56,579 bases of DNA, taken from IMG/VR virus record IMGVR_UViG_3300038724_000006, positions 1 through 56,579 of that record; one strand, given 5' to 3'. Made by a program: the position numbers and the translations under genes. Below, in pieces: positions 40,783 to 49,864 of this stretch (position 1 is the stretch's first letter; each line of letters opens with the position of its first letter). The notes beneath the pieces were generated by a model. That model did not search any database and was not told where the DNA came from. It saw nothing but the letters and a program-made list of their open reading frames with translations. The DNA is from a virus.

Positions 40783-41942
40783 TGATGATCCCTTATGGAA
40801 AACAGGACATTTCAGCTGAGGATATTGCCGCTGTCAGTGAGGTTCTGCGTTCTGATTTTTTAACTCAAGGGCCGGTTGTTCCAAGATTTGAAGAAGCCGT
40901 CGCTGAGGCTGCCAAGGCTAAGTACGGTGTGGCAGTAAACAGTGCGACCTCTGCGCTTCACATTGCTTGTTTAGCTTTAGGCGTGGGGCCGGGGGATCGT
41001 GTGTGGACAACACCGGTCACCTTTGTTGCTTCTGCCAATTGCGCTTTGTACTGCGGCGCTGACATCAGTTTCGTTGATATTGATCCTGATACCTACAATC
41101 TATGCCCGAAGGCGCTTGAGCAAAAGCTTATAGTCGCCAACGATGAAGGCACCCTCCCTAAGGTTATTATTCCCGTCCACTTGGCTGGGCAGTCGTGTGA
41201 TATGGAAGCGATTGCTGCCTTGGCCAGGCAATATGATATTCGTGTGATCGAAGATGCCTCTCACGCCATTGGGGCAGACTATGCCGGTGACGCGGTAGGA
41301 TCTTGCCGCTTTAGCGATATTACCGTGTTCAGTTTTCATCCGGTAAAAATCGTGACCACGGCTGAAGGGGGAGTGGCAGTTACGAATAATCTTCAATTGG
41401 CGGAACGTATGCAGCGTTTACGCTCACACGGTATTACGCGAGATCCTGAGTTGATGACAAAAGCACCGGACGGTGCTTGGTATTATCAGCAAATCGAATT
41501 GGGTTTTAATTATCGAATGACTGAGATGCAAGCGGCGTTAGGCTTAAGCCAAATGCAGCGCTTATCTTTGTTTGTTAAGCGTCGTCGAGGGTTGGCAAAA
41601 AGATACAACGAATTACTCTCTGATTTACCGGTCACTTTGCCTCAGCAATTAGCAGATTCGGCGTCTTCTTGGCATTTATTCATTGTGCGTTTCAACTTAA
41701 ATAAGATAGGCAAGACTCAGTCGCAGATATTTGATGAATGTCGTGCTGCGGGAATAGGTGTGAACTTACATTATATACCTGTTCATCTTCAGCCATATTA
41801 TTCTGATCTTGGGTTTAAGCAAGGAGACTACCCGGCGGCAGAAGCTTATTACGCGAATGCCATAAGCATTCCGTTGTTTCACTCCATGACGGATACACAA
41901 CAGGATGAAGTCGTTAGAGTGGTGAAGGAGATTGTTTTATGA
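40782..41942 (+). CDS. pseC: UDP-4-amino-4,6-dideoxy-AltNAc transaminase PseC, 386 aa
   Basis: DegT/DnrJ/EryC1 aminotransferase fold with the PLP lysine K189 (FSFHPVKIVTTAEGG) and the cofactor-binding Asp158 (VIEDASHA). It places the 4-amino group on the PseB product using glutamate. The sequence and its coupling to pseB make PseC the specific assignment. Length is normal. Confidence 0.95.
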   Translation: MMIPYGKQDISAEDIAAVSEVLRSDFLTQGPVVPRFEEAVAEAAKAKYGVAVNSATSALHIACLALGVGPGDRVWTTPVTFVASANCALYCGADISFVDIDPDTYNLCPKALEQKLIVANDEGTLPKVIIPVHLAGQSCDMEAIAALARQYDIRVIEDASHAIGADYAGDAVGSCRFSDITVFSFHPVKIVTTAEGGVAVTNNLQLAERMQRLRSHGITRDPELMTKAPDGAWYYQQIELGFNYRMTEMQAALGLSQMQRLSLFVKRRRGLAKRYNELLSDLPVTLPQQLADSASSWHLFIVRFNLNKIGKTQSQIFDECRAAGIGVNLHYIPVHLQPYYSDLGFKQGDYPAAEAYYANAISIPLFHSMTDTQQDEVVRVVKEIVL

Positions 41943-42646
41943 GCTGTGTGGCGATCATTCCTGCAAGAGGTGGCAGTAAACGAATTCCGGGGAAAAATAT
42001 TAAACCTTTTTTCGGTAAGCCAATGATTGCTTGGTCAATCGAGGCGGCTAAGGCATCGGGGTTATTTGATCGTATTGTGGTGTCTACGGATGATCCGGAC
42101 ATTGTTGAGGTGGCCAAGCAGTATGGCGCTGAAGTCCCGTTTATACGCCCTCCAGAATTAGCGGATGATTTTACGCCGACGATTCCGGTCATTGCTCACG
42201 CGATTAATACCCTAAATGAGCAGGGGGATACCATTACTGAAGCCTGTTGTATTTACGCCACTGCGCCTTTTATCCGTAAAGACGATCTTATTGAAGCGCA
42301 TCGACAGCTTCAGAGTGGTGATTGGAAATATTGTTTTACCGTTACTGAATTTGCCGCCCCAATTTTTAGAAGCTTTGAAGCGGATGAGAGTGGCGCAGTG
42401 TCTATGTTTTGGCCTGAGCATTTTGAAACACGTTCGCAAGATTTACCGGAAGCCTTACATGACGCCGGACAATTTTATTTTGGGCGTGTGGATGCATGGC
42501 TAGAAGGGGCGGTATTTTTTGCTAAACACGCAACGGGATATCGCATCCCGCGTTGGCGCGTGCAGGATATTGATACCGCAGACGATTGGACCAGAGCAGA
42601 AAGCATGGCGGCAATGTTAATTGAGAGTACCGAGGCAAAGATGTGA
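41939..42646 (+). CDS. pseF: CMP-pseudaminic acid synthetase PseF, 235 aa
   Basis: The nucleotide-binding signature IIPARGGSKRIPGKNIKPF (6-24) and VVSTDD are typical of CMP-nonulosonate synthetases, and length fits PseF. It activates the finished sugar with CTP for transfer. It overlaps pseC and pseG by 4 bp each. Confidence 0.95.
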   Translation: MSCVAIIPARGGSKRIPGKNIKPFFGKPMIAWSIEAAKASGLFDRIVVSTDDPDIVEVAKQYGAEVPFIRPPELADDFTPTIPVIAHAINTLNEQGDTITEACCIYATAPFIRKDDLIEAHRQLQSGDWKYCFTVTEFAAPIFRSFEADESGAVSMFWPEHFETRSQDLPEALHDAGQFYFGRVDAWLEGAVFFAKHATGYRIPRWRVQDIDTADDWTRAESMAAMLIESTEAKM

Positions 42647-43809
42647 ACGTCGTTTTTCGGTGTGATGCGTCACTTGAGATAGGAACTGGCCATGTCATGC
42701 GTTGCCTTACTTTGGCCGATGCTCTGACGTTGCGTGGTGCTGAGTGTGAATTTATGTGCCGTGATCATGACGGTAATATGATCTCGCACATTGAATCACT
42801 CGGCTATCGAGTTCATACGCTGGCTAGCGCATCTTTTAATAAGGGTGACATAAGCAATACGGGTGAAGTGAGTGACGCGCTAGAGAGTGAGTTAGCGCAT
42901 GCTCACTGGTTAGGTTGTTCGCAAGTACAAGATGCCGAGCGGTGTTTGCAGGCACTAGCAGGGCAAACTTTTGATTGGCTGGTGGTTGATCATTATGCCT
43001 TAGATCACACTTGGGAAGTCAGGTTTAATGCTCAGGTGAAGCAGATCATGGTGATTGATGACCTCGCTGATCGAAGGCATCAATGTGATGTGTTGTTTGA
43101 TCAAAATTACTACGGTGATGCGGCAGCTGAGCGCTATCTACAAAAAAGCTTAGAAAAAGGTTTAGTACAAGATACAACCACCTTACTGCTTGGGCCAGAA
43201 TACGCATTAATACGACCCGAGTATCGTGAGCTTAGAGAAAAGCTGATCTTAGAAAAAGAGACGCGTGAAAACGCCTTTGATAATGCGGGTAAAATAGAAC
43301 GGGTATTGGTGTTTCTGGGCGGCAGTGACCCTGATGATGTGACCGGAAAAGTCGTCGCAGGCCTGTGCCGGGATGAGTTTACGTCAGTGTCTTTTGATGT
43401 GGTTGTTGGCGTTAACTATGCCTATAAACATGAGCTGGCAGCAAGCACTGAAAACCGGGGCAATATATACATTCACTGCGGGCTACCTTCGTTAGCAGGC
43501 GTAATGAGTGAGTGCGATTTAATGATTGGTGCCGGCGGCAGCACCAGCTGGGAGCGTATGTGCTTGGGATTACCAGCATTAGTCACATGCATTGCTGAAA
43601 ATCAGCGTGAGTATACTTACGCATTGGCAAGGGATGAGTTTTTGATGTTATTGCCTGATGCCAAAGAGTTACTCCCGGATCAAGTCGCAGACGCTTTGTT
43701 ATTGTGTATGAAAAATAACATCAAATTAAAAGTAATGAGTTTAAAAGGCATGAGTTTAGTGTCCGGATTGGGTCTGGAATCTGTGTGTGAATGTCTATTC
43801 GGTGACTAA
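42643..43809 (+). CDS. pseG: UDP-sugar hydrolase PseG, 388 aa
   Basis: The opening FRCDASLEIGTGHVMRCLTLADAL is the PseG signature with the catalytic His of GTGHVMR, and IGAGGSTSWERMCLGLPAL near the C-terminus is the nucleotide-binding part of its GT-B-like fold. It releases UDP from the bis-acylated AltdiNAc intermediate. The C-terminus (after about residue 360) is slightly long for the family. Confidence 0.93.
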   Translation: MNVVFRCDASLEIGTGHVMRCLTLADALTLRGAECEFMCRDHDGNMISHIESLGYRVHTLASASFNKGDISNTGEVSDALESELAHAHWLGCSQVQDAERCLQALAGQTFDWLVVDHYALDHTWEVRFNAQVKQIMVIDDLADRRHQCDVLFDQNYYGDAAAERYLQKSLEKGLVQDTTTLLLGPEYALIRPEYRELREKLILEKETRENAFDNAGKIERVLVFLGGSDPDDVTGKVVAGLCRDEFTSVSFDVVVGVNYAYKHELAASTENRGNIYIHCGLPSLAGVMSECDLMIGAGGSTSWERMCLGLPALVTCIAENQREYTYALARDEFLMLLPDAKELLPDQVADALLLCMKNNIKLKVMSLKGMSLVSGLGLESVCECLFGD

Positions 43810-43818
43810 AGACATCCA

Positions 43819-44529
43819 TTGAGTTTAACGATACCGAAAATCGACTCTGACAAGGCAATAGGTGAAGCATTGGCGTACAAAATTACCATCATTACGGATC
43901 AGTCGAGTTGGTTGTTGCCGTATATTCAGGATGTGAAAGCTCAGTGGCAGCTATTGGGTCATGAGGTTATTTTGTGTCATGCCAATATGGATCTGGCCGG
44001 TGGTGATTTCTGCTTTTGTTTAAGTTGCTCTGATTTAATCACTCAAGAAAAGCGTAAATTATATCGAAATACACTAGTGGTGCATGAAAGTGACTTGCCT
44101 CAAGGGCGTGGCTGGGCGCCGGTTGCTTGGCAAATATTAGCCGGACAAAAGACTATTCCTGTTGTGTTATTAGAAGCAGAAGACACTGTCGATAGCGGAG
44201 TGATCTACTTAAAAGACAGCATCACCTTAACAGGCGCAGAATTGAATTCTGAATGGCGTGAATTACAGGCTCAAGCAACTTTCCGGTTGTGTAATCAATG
44301 GTTGAGTGAGTACCCCAGTGTGTTAGATCTTGCCGTTCAACAAACGGGAGAGCCAACGTATTTTTCAAAGCGCTTACCTAAAGACAGTGAGCTAGATGTG
44401 AACATCAGCCTCGCTGAACAATTCGATTTACTCCGGGTAGTCGATAATGTCAGATATCCAGCATTTTTTAATCATGCCGGTAAGCGCTACAAATTAACGA
44501 TAGAGCGAGTGGAGGGAGATGATGACTGA
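43819..44529 (+). CDS. Formyltransferase-like protein 1, 236 aa
   Basis: The HESDLPQGRG motif (His89) and VDSGVIYLKD (Asp125) match the catalytic region of N10-formyl-THF formyltransferases, and the His-Asp spacing of 36 equals that in GART/Fmt. The usual Asn two residues before His is Val here. Formyltransferases in nonulosonate loci formylate sugar amino groups. The start is TTG (43819); another TTG at 43870 has AGGTGA upstream and may be the true start. It overlaps the second formyltransferase by 11 bp. Confidence 0.8.
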   Translation: MSLTIPKIDSDKAIGEALAYKITIITDQSSWLLPYIQDVKAQWQLLGHEVILCHANMDLAGGDFCFCLSCSDLITQEKRKLYRNTLVVHESDLPQGRGWAPVAWQILAGQKTIPVVLLEAEDTVDSGVIYLKDSITLTGAELNSEWRELQAQATFRLCNQWLSEYPSVLDLAVQQTGEPTYFSKRLPKDSELDVNISLAEQFDLLRVVDNVRYPAFFNHAGKRYKLTIERVEGDDD

Positions 44530-45259
44530 TGCCTGCATTGAAGCGCCTACTAAAATCGAACCTCTAACCTATATCGTCGCCAGTAATAAAGGTTGGCACT
44601 ACCCGGAGTTTGAGAAGCTAAAAGCTTCACAGCAAGGTGTGTGGTTATGGGCGTCGGATACTCAAGAGCTTGTCTCTGCATTAGCTCAGAATGCTTCTAT
44701 TCGTTATGTGTTTTTCTTGCACTGGAGTGAACGAGTCGCGGATAACGTTTGGAAAAACGTGCCTTGTGTTTGTTTCCATATGACCGACCTGCCTTACGGA
44801 CGCGGTGGTAGCCCGCTGCAAAATTTAATTGTCCGTGGACACTCAGACACTAAATTGACAGCCTTTCGGATGGTGGAAGCAATGGATGCTGGCCCTGTTT
44901 ATTTAAAGCGGGATTTGTCGTTGGCGGGTAGTGCCGAAGACATCTATGTGCGTGCCGGTCAACTTAGCGCCGCGATGATTCGTGACATTGTTGCTGCTCA
45001 GCCAGAACCGGTTGAGCAAGAAGGTGATGTTGTGCTTTTTAAGCGCCGAACACCGGTTGAAAGTGAGCTTCCTAACGACGTCTCTCGATGCGATATTTAT
45101 GATTTTATTCGTATGTTGGACGCGGATGGATACCCTCATGCGTTTGTTGATCACGGCAATATGAGAATACATTTTACTGACGCTGAATTAACGCCTGAGG
45201 GCGTGACGGCCAAGGTTTGCATTAGTGAGCAAGCAGGAATAATTAACAATGACATTTGA
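44519..45259 (+). CDS. Formyltransferase-like protein 2, 246 aa
   Basis: HMTDLPYGRGGSPLQNLI (His87) and MDAGPVYLK (Asp123) give the formyltransferase fold with the same 36-residue spacing. Asn before His is replaced by Cys (VCFH). The RRTPVESELP segment near residue 180 is typical of sugar-formyltransferase-like proteins beside neuB/pseI genes. A second such gene directly after the first suggests paralogues with different amino-group targets or a heteromer. Confidence 0.82.
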   Translation: MMTDACIEAPTKIEPLTYIVASNKGWHYPEFEKLKASQQGVWLWASDTQELVSALAQNASIRYVFFLHWSERVADNVWKNVPCVCFHMTDLPYGRGGSPLQNLIVRGHSDTKLTAFRMVEAMDAGPVYLKRDLSLAGSAEDIYVRAGQLSAAMIRDIVAAQPEPVEQEGDVVLFKRRTPVESELPNDVSRCDIYDFIRMLDADGYPHAFVDHGNMRIHFTDAELTPEGVTAKVCISEQAGIINNDI

Positions 45260-46295
45260 GATAAATGGACGCCGCATAGGCCCAGATTGCCCGCCTTATA
45301 TTATTGCTGAATTATCCGCGAACCATAACGGTGACATAGCGCAGGCATTAAAAACCATTGATGCTGCAGCCAAAGCGGGCGCTTGTGCGATTAAGATTCA
45401 AACCTATACCGCCGATACCATGACCATTGATTGCGACTTACCGGATTTTAAAATTGAAGGTGGGTTATGGGATGGCTACAAGCTGTATGATTTATACACG
45501 TGGGCACAAACCCCTTTTGAGTGGCACCAAGCTATTTTCGCTCACGCTAAAAAGGTAGGCATTACGCTCTTTTCAACCCCGTTTGATGAAAGCGCCGTTG
45601 AATTATTAGAGTCGTTAAATACTCCGGCGTATAAAGTCGCGTCATTTGAACTGACGGATTTACCGTTAATTCGTTGTATCGCGGCGACTGGGAAACCCAT
45701 GATTATGTCCACCGGGATGGCGACGTTAGACGAGATACACGAAGCCGTTGAGGCTGCGCGCTCTGCCGGATGCAACGACTTAGTATTGTTACATTGCATT
45801 AGTAGTTATCCCGCGCCTATGGATCAGGCGAATCTAAAACAAATGGATATTATCCGTCAGACTTTTGGTGTGACGGTGGGGTTATCTGATCACACTTTAG
45901 GCACAACGGCGTCGGTGGCAGCAGTGGCATTAGGCGCGTGCGTGATTGAAAAACATTTTATTTTGGATCGTACTGAGAAGGGCCCAGACAGTGAGTTTTC
46001 GATTGAGCCTGCTGAATTATCTGGTTTGGTAAACGATGCAAACGATGCGTGGTCTGCTTTAGGTAATGGTGAGTTTTCACGCCAGCCTGCGGAGTCTTCT
46101 AATACCATTTTTAGACGTTCCTTGTATTTTATTAAAGACTTACCGGCAGGCCATAGAATTGGCCCTGAAGACATTCGGCGTATTCGTCCGGGTTATGGTC
46201 TAGCACCAAAATATTACGATGAACTATTGGGGCGTCGTCTGAAGCAGCCTGTGGTTCGAGGCACAGCCACGAGCTGGGAGATACTAGATGACTAA
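45249..46295 (+). CDS. pseI: Pseudaminic acid synthase PseI, 348 aa
   Basis: NeuB-family TIM barrel (YIIAELSANHNGDIAQAL, then VGLSDHTLGTTASVAAVALG) with a C-terminal SAF/antifreeze-like domain (about 285-348). It condenses the six-carbon sugar with phosphoenolpyruvate. The pse context makes PseI more likely than the legionaminate enzyme. It overlaps both neighbours. Confidence 0.95.
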   Translation: MTFEINGRRIGPDCPPYIIAELSANHNGDIAQALKTIDAAAKAGACAIKIQTYTADTMTIDCDLPDFKIEGGLWDGYKLYDLYTWAQTPFEWHQAIFAHAKKVGITLFSTPFDESAVELLESLNTPAYKVASFELTDLPLIRCIAATGKPMIMSTGMATLDEIHEAVEAARSAGCNDLVLLHCISSYPAPMDQANLKQMDIIRQTFGVTVGLSDHTLGTTASVAAVALGACVIEKHFILDRTEKGPDSEFSIEPAELSGLVNDANDAWSALGNGEFSRQPAESSNTIFRRSLYFIKDLPAGHRIGPEDIRRIRPGYGLAPKYYDELLGRRLKQPVVRGTATSWEILDD

Positions 46296-46956
46296 TACAG
46301 TACTGGTGATTGCCGCACATCCCGATGATGAAGTGTTGGGGTGTGGTGGCGCTATTGCGCGTCATACGGCATTAGGTGATCAAGTGCATGTGTTGTTTAT
46401 GGCAGATGGTGAAACGTCGCGTACCTCACTTGTTAAAGATTTAGAAGAAAAACGACGTCATGCAGCGCAGGGTGCGTTGGATGTTCTTGGCGTTGGCGAG
46501 CGTATTTTCCTTGATTGGCCCGATAACCGGTTAGATACGATTCCCATGCTTGATTTAGTACAAAGCATCGAGCCGGTCATCATGAGGCTTCGCCCAGATA
46601 TTATTTATACACATTTTGAAGGTGATCTGAATGTTGATCATCAGAAAACTGCTCGCGCCGTATTTACGGCGTGCCGGCCTCAGCCTGAATTTTCAGTGAC
46701 AAAAATTATATGTTTTGAGGTGTTGTCCAGTACCGAGTGGAATCCGACTCAACACTTTACCCCTAATTATTGGGTGGATGTATCGGATTATTTATTAGTC
46801 AAAGAAGAAGCATTATCCTTTTACGATACAGAAATGCGTGAGTATCCTCACTCTCGCTCTTATCAAAACATGCGGCAATTGGCCGGTGTACGAGGCGCAA
46901 CTATTGGTGTTGAGTACGCAGAGGCCTTTATGATTGTACGAATGATCGAGCGTTAA
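46288..46956 (+). CDS. PIG-L/LmbE-type deacetylase, 222 aa
   Basis: AHPDDE (10-15) is the zinc-binding motif of PIG-L deacetylases, and THFEGDLNVDHQ carries the second His pair. The enzyme removes N-acetyl groups from sugars. Its place in the pse operon suggests it unmasks an amino group for another acyl group, for example formyl. The substrate is inferred. Confidence 0.9.
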   Translation: MTNTVLVIAAHPDDEVLGCGGAIARHTALGDQVHVLFMADGETSRTSLVKDLEEKRRHAAQGALDVLGVGERIFLDWPDNRLDTIPMLDLVQSIEPVIMRLRPDIIYTHFEGDLNVDHQKTARAVFTACRPQPEFSVTKIICFEVLSSTEWNPTQHFTPNYWVDVSDYLLVKEEALSFYDTEMREYPHSRSYQNMRQLAGVRGATIGVEYAEAFMIVRMIER

Positions 46957-46958
46957 TC

Positions 46959-47972
46959 ATGCAACGTGTCTTGATAGTGGGTTGTGGAAGAATTGCCGGT
47001 GGCTTTGATGAACACCGTGATCCAACACTTTTTGCACTAACGCATGCTGGTGCTTATAGCAAACGTGATGATGTTAAGGTGGTGGCGTGTGTTGATCCTA
47101 ACCTTGAGTTGGTGAAAGCCTTTGCTCAGCGCTGGAATATCCCTGCGATGTATTCTTCATTGGCAGAAATACCGCCCACAGAACAGTTCGATATTATCAG
47201 TGTGTGTGTGCCGACGGCTTTTCATGAGGAAACAATTTGTCAGGTGCTTGAGCTTTCTCCGCGTGCTTTATTTATTGAGAAACCTATTTCGATGTCAGCG
47301 GCCAACAGTACTGAGTTAATCTCACGCTGCAAAGATAAAGGTATTCCAGTATTGGTTAATTACAGCCGTCGTTGGGATACGCAAGTGAATACCTTCTTTG
47401 ATGAGCTTCGTTCAAGAAAATACGGCGAATTACGAAGTGTGGTGGCTATTTATAATAAGGGTATTCGTAATAATGGGTCTCATATTATCGATTTGTTATT
47501 CAACCTGTTTGGAACGCTTCAACCTATTTGGTCTGAGGTACGGCTTGCTAGTTCAGCTCATGAGACCACAGCTCATGAGACCACAACTCATGAGACAGTC
47601 CTAGATCCAGATATTAATGCAATTTTACGTGGGCCAAATCAGGAGAGCATACATCTAGTTTGCACTGATGCCACTGACTTCTCACAATTTGAATTACAGA
47701 TTTTAACCAGTGATGCTGAACTGCGAATGCTTGATGGCGGCGCACGCTGGTCGGTACGTAAAAAACAAGCCAGTCCGGAATTTTCAGGTTATTCCCGCTT
47801 AGGTGAGGAAGAGTATGTTTCGGGTGGTTACTTGCCCGTGATGGAAGCAGCCATTAAGCAGTTAACCTCAGATGTACACGCGAATGTGCTGTCGTATGGA
47901 TCGGCAGAGAGTGCATTACAGGTTGAAGAACTATGCGAACAATTGATTAGGCAGGCATATGAAAAACATTGA
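46959..47972 (+). CDS. Gfo/Idh/MocA-family oxidoreductase, 337 aa
   Basis: N-terminal Rossmann fold (VLIVGCGRIAGGFD) and the EKP motif (107-109) define the family. It should oxidise or reduce a sugar with NAD(P). An in-frame 15-bp repeat (47556-47597) encodes AHETT units near residues 200-213, an insertion in a surface loop. It is followed with a 14-bp overlap by a DegT aminotransferase, so the pair may install an amino group. Confidence 0.9.
   Translation: MQRVLIVGCGRIAGGFDEHRDPTLFALTHAGAYSKRDDVKVVACVDPNLELVKAFAQRWNIPAMYSSLAEIPPTEQFDIISVCVPTAFHEETICQVLELSPRALFIEKPISMSAANSTELISRCKDKGIPVLVNYSRRWDTQVNTFFDELRSRKYGELRSVVAIYNKGIRNNGSHIIDLLFNLFGTLQPIWSEVRLASSAHETTAHETTTHETVLDPDINAILRGPNQESIHLVCTDATDFSQFELQILTSDAELRMLDGGARWSVRKKQASPEFSGYSRLGEEEYVSGGYLPVMEAAIKQLTSDVHANVLSYGSAESALQVEELCEQLIRQAYEKH
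47556..47597. repeat. 15-bp in-frame tandem repeat in the oxidoreductase gene
   Basis: GCTCATGAGACCACA occurs twice exactly, followed by a partial third copy (ACTCATGAGAC). Copy changes keep the frame and alter the length of an AHETT loop. Confidence 0.85.
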
Positions 47973-49260
47973 TGAGTTACGTGCTCAAACATTGGCTGAA
48001 GCTGGCGGGCAGCCTGTTATTCAAACACCGTTTCAGCGTTACAACAGTTTAGGCAAAGAAGAACAAGTCGCCGTACAGCAGGTAATGGAAAGCGGCGTGC
48101 TGTCGCAGTTTCTTGGATGTTGGCATGAAGATTTTTACGGCGGTTCAAAAGTTCGTGAGTTTGAAGCGGACTGCTGTGAATTCTTTGGTGTAAAACATGC
48201 GATTACCGTAAATTCTTGGACGTCTGGTTTAATTGCTGCTGTCGGCGCGTTAGATATTGAGCCGGGTGACGAGGTGATTGTTAGCCCGTGGACTATGTGT
48301 GCAAGCGCTACCGCTATATTGCAGTGGAATGCAATTCCTGTGTTCGCCGATATTGATCCGTTAACCTTTAATATCGACCCCGCGTCAGTACGCGCGAATA
48401 TTACTGAAAAAACCAAAGCCATTATGGCGGTCGATATTTTTGGACAGTCGGCGGATATGGATGCATTACGAGCCATCGCTGATGAATTTGATCTTAAAAT
48501 TATTTCAGATACGGCTCAGGCGCCGGGGGCTTTTTATAAAGGCAAACCCGCCAGTACGCTCGCAGATATTGGCGGCTACAGCTTAAATTATCACAAGCAT
48601 ATTCATACTGGTGAAGGTGGTGTGATTGTGACCAATGATGATGCGCTCGCTGAGCGTATGCGTTTAATTCGTAATCACGCAGAAGCGGTATTGCCGGATC
48701 GTGAAGCGATGCCCATTAACAATATGCTGGGCTATAACTTTCGCTTGGGTGAAATTGAATGTGCCATTGGTATTGAGCAGCTTAAAAAGTTACCGGCGCT
48801 GGTGGCGTCTCGGCAGCATTTGGCTGAACGCTTAGCGGATGGGCTTCGTGGTCTTGTGGGGTTAACGGTGCCTACGGTGGCAGAAGGGAATACGCATGTG
48901 TATTACATGTTTCCTTTATTGGTGGATACAACGCTTACAGGTTGCAGTAAACATGAATTGGCCAGCGCACTAAAATCCGAAGGTTTGGAGCTTGCGACTG
49001 TGTATCAGAATCTTCATTTACTGCCGATGTACCAGCAGAAAATTGCGTACGGTCATCATGGTTTTCCATGGACGGCTGAGTTTGCTCGTCAGTCGGTCAG
49101 TTATGAGAAGGGTATTTGTCCGGTGGCTGAAGAGATGAACGACACCAGCTATTTAGGTTTTGGTATGTGTACTTTTAGCCTAAGTGATGATGACGTTGAT
49201 TTGATTATCGAGGCCTTTCATAAAGTTTGGGCCCATAAAGTGGCCAGTCGCTCGGCGTAA
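47959..49260 (+). CDS. DegT/DnrJ/EryC1-type aminotransferase, 433 aa
   Basis: The fold-I PLP lysine is K213 (NYHKHIHTGEGG) and Asp184 (ISDTAQAPG) binds the cofactor ring. A 40-residue N-terminal extension (LAEAGGQPVIQTPF) precedes the core. The YHKHIHTGEGG form is typical of aminotransferases from perosamine-like or nonulosonate side pathways. It likely transaminates the product of the adjacent oxidoreductase. Confidence 0.9.
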   Translation: MKNIDELRAQTLAEAGGQPVIQTPFQRYNSLGKEEQVAVQQVMESGVLSQFLGCWHEDFYGGSKVREFEADCCEFFGVKHAITVNSWTSGLIAAVGALDIEPGDEVIVSPWTMCASATAILQWNAIPVFADIDPLTFNIDPASVRANITEKTKAIMAVDIFGQSADMDALRAIADEFDLKIISDTAQAPGAFYKGKPASTLADIGGYSLNYHKHIHTGEGGVIVTNDDALAERMRLIRNHAEAVLPDREAMPINNMLGYNFRLGEIECAIGIEQLKKLPALVASRQHLAERLADGLRGLVGLTVPTVAEGNTHVYYMFPLLVDTTLTGCSKHELASALKSEGLELATVYQNLHLLPMYQQKIAYGHHGFPWTAEFARQSVSYEKGICPVAEEMNDTSYLGFGMCTFSLSDDDVDLIIEAFHKVWAHKVASRSA

Positions 49261-49291
49261 CTTCACTCAGTATAATGTGGGGAGAATTTGT

Positions 49292-49864
49292 ATGGCACTA
49301 ACGACGATTAATAAGCTTTCATTACGAGAGCAATTTGAAGCGAATCTTATTGTGTCTAAAGGAGATATGCTTATTCGCACTTTCCAAGAGAAAGACATTA
49401 CGCCACGTTATATCTCTTGGTTGAATAATCCCGAGGTTGTCCGCTTTAGCAATCAACGTTTTATTACCCACACTGAATCAAGCTGTCAGAGTTTTTATCG
49501 TTCAATGGCATCATCGCCATCAAGCTTTCTTGCCATTGAGCATGCCGAGTATGGGCATGTTGGTACGCTGACTGTGCACTTTAATGATCATCATGGTACC
49601 GCTGATATGGGAATTTTGGTCGGTGAACCTTCCATCTGGGGAAAAGGGGTTGGCATTACCGCATGGATGCTTGCCATGACTACAGCATTGAAGATTCCAA
49701 GAATGCGTAAGGTGACTGCAGGTACATTAGCGTGTAATACAGGGATGCTATCTATTATGCGCAAGTCTGGGATGGTGATGGATGGCATTCGTGTGAATCA
49801 GGAGCTAGTGGAAGGCAGGCCCTACGATATGCATTATTACGCGTGTTTTTCTGATGATTCCTGA
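49292..49864 (+). CDS. GNAT acetyltransferase (RimJ/RimL type), 190 aa
   Basis: The acetyl-CoA-binding region is GVGITAWMLAMTTALK, and ISWLNNPEVVRFS near the N-terminus is the usual substrate loop. The ATG at 49292 has GGGGAG at good spacing; a GTG at 49277 is the alternative. It is the only GNAT in the window, so it may supply the PseH step or acetylate another position. Confidence 0.88.
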   Translation: MALTTINKLSLREQFEANLIVSKGDMLIRTFQEKDITPRYISWLNNPEVVRFSNQRFITHTESSCQSFYRSMASSPSSFLAIEHAEYGHVGTLTVHFNDHHGTADMGILVGEPSIWGKGVGITAWMLAMTTALKIPRMRKVTAGTLACNTGMLSIMRKSGMVMDGIRVNQELVEGRPYDMHYYACFSDDS

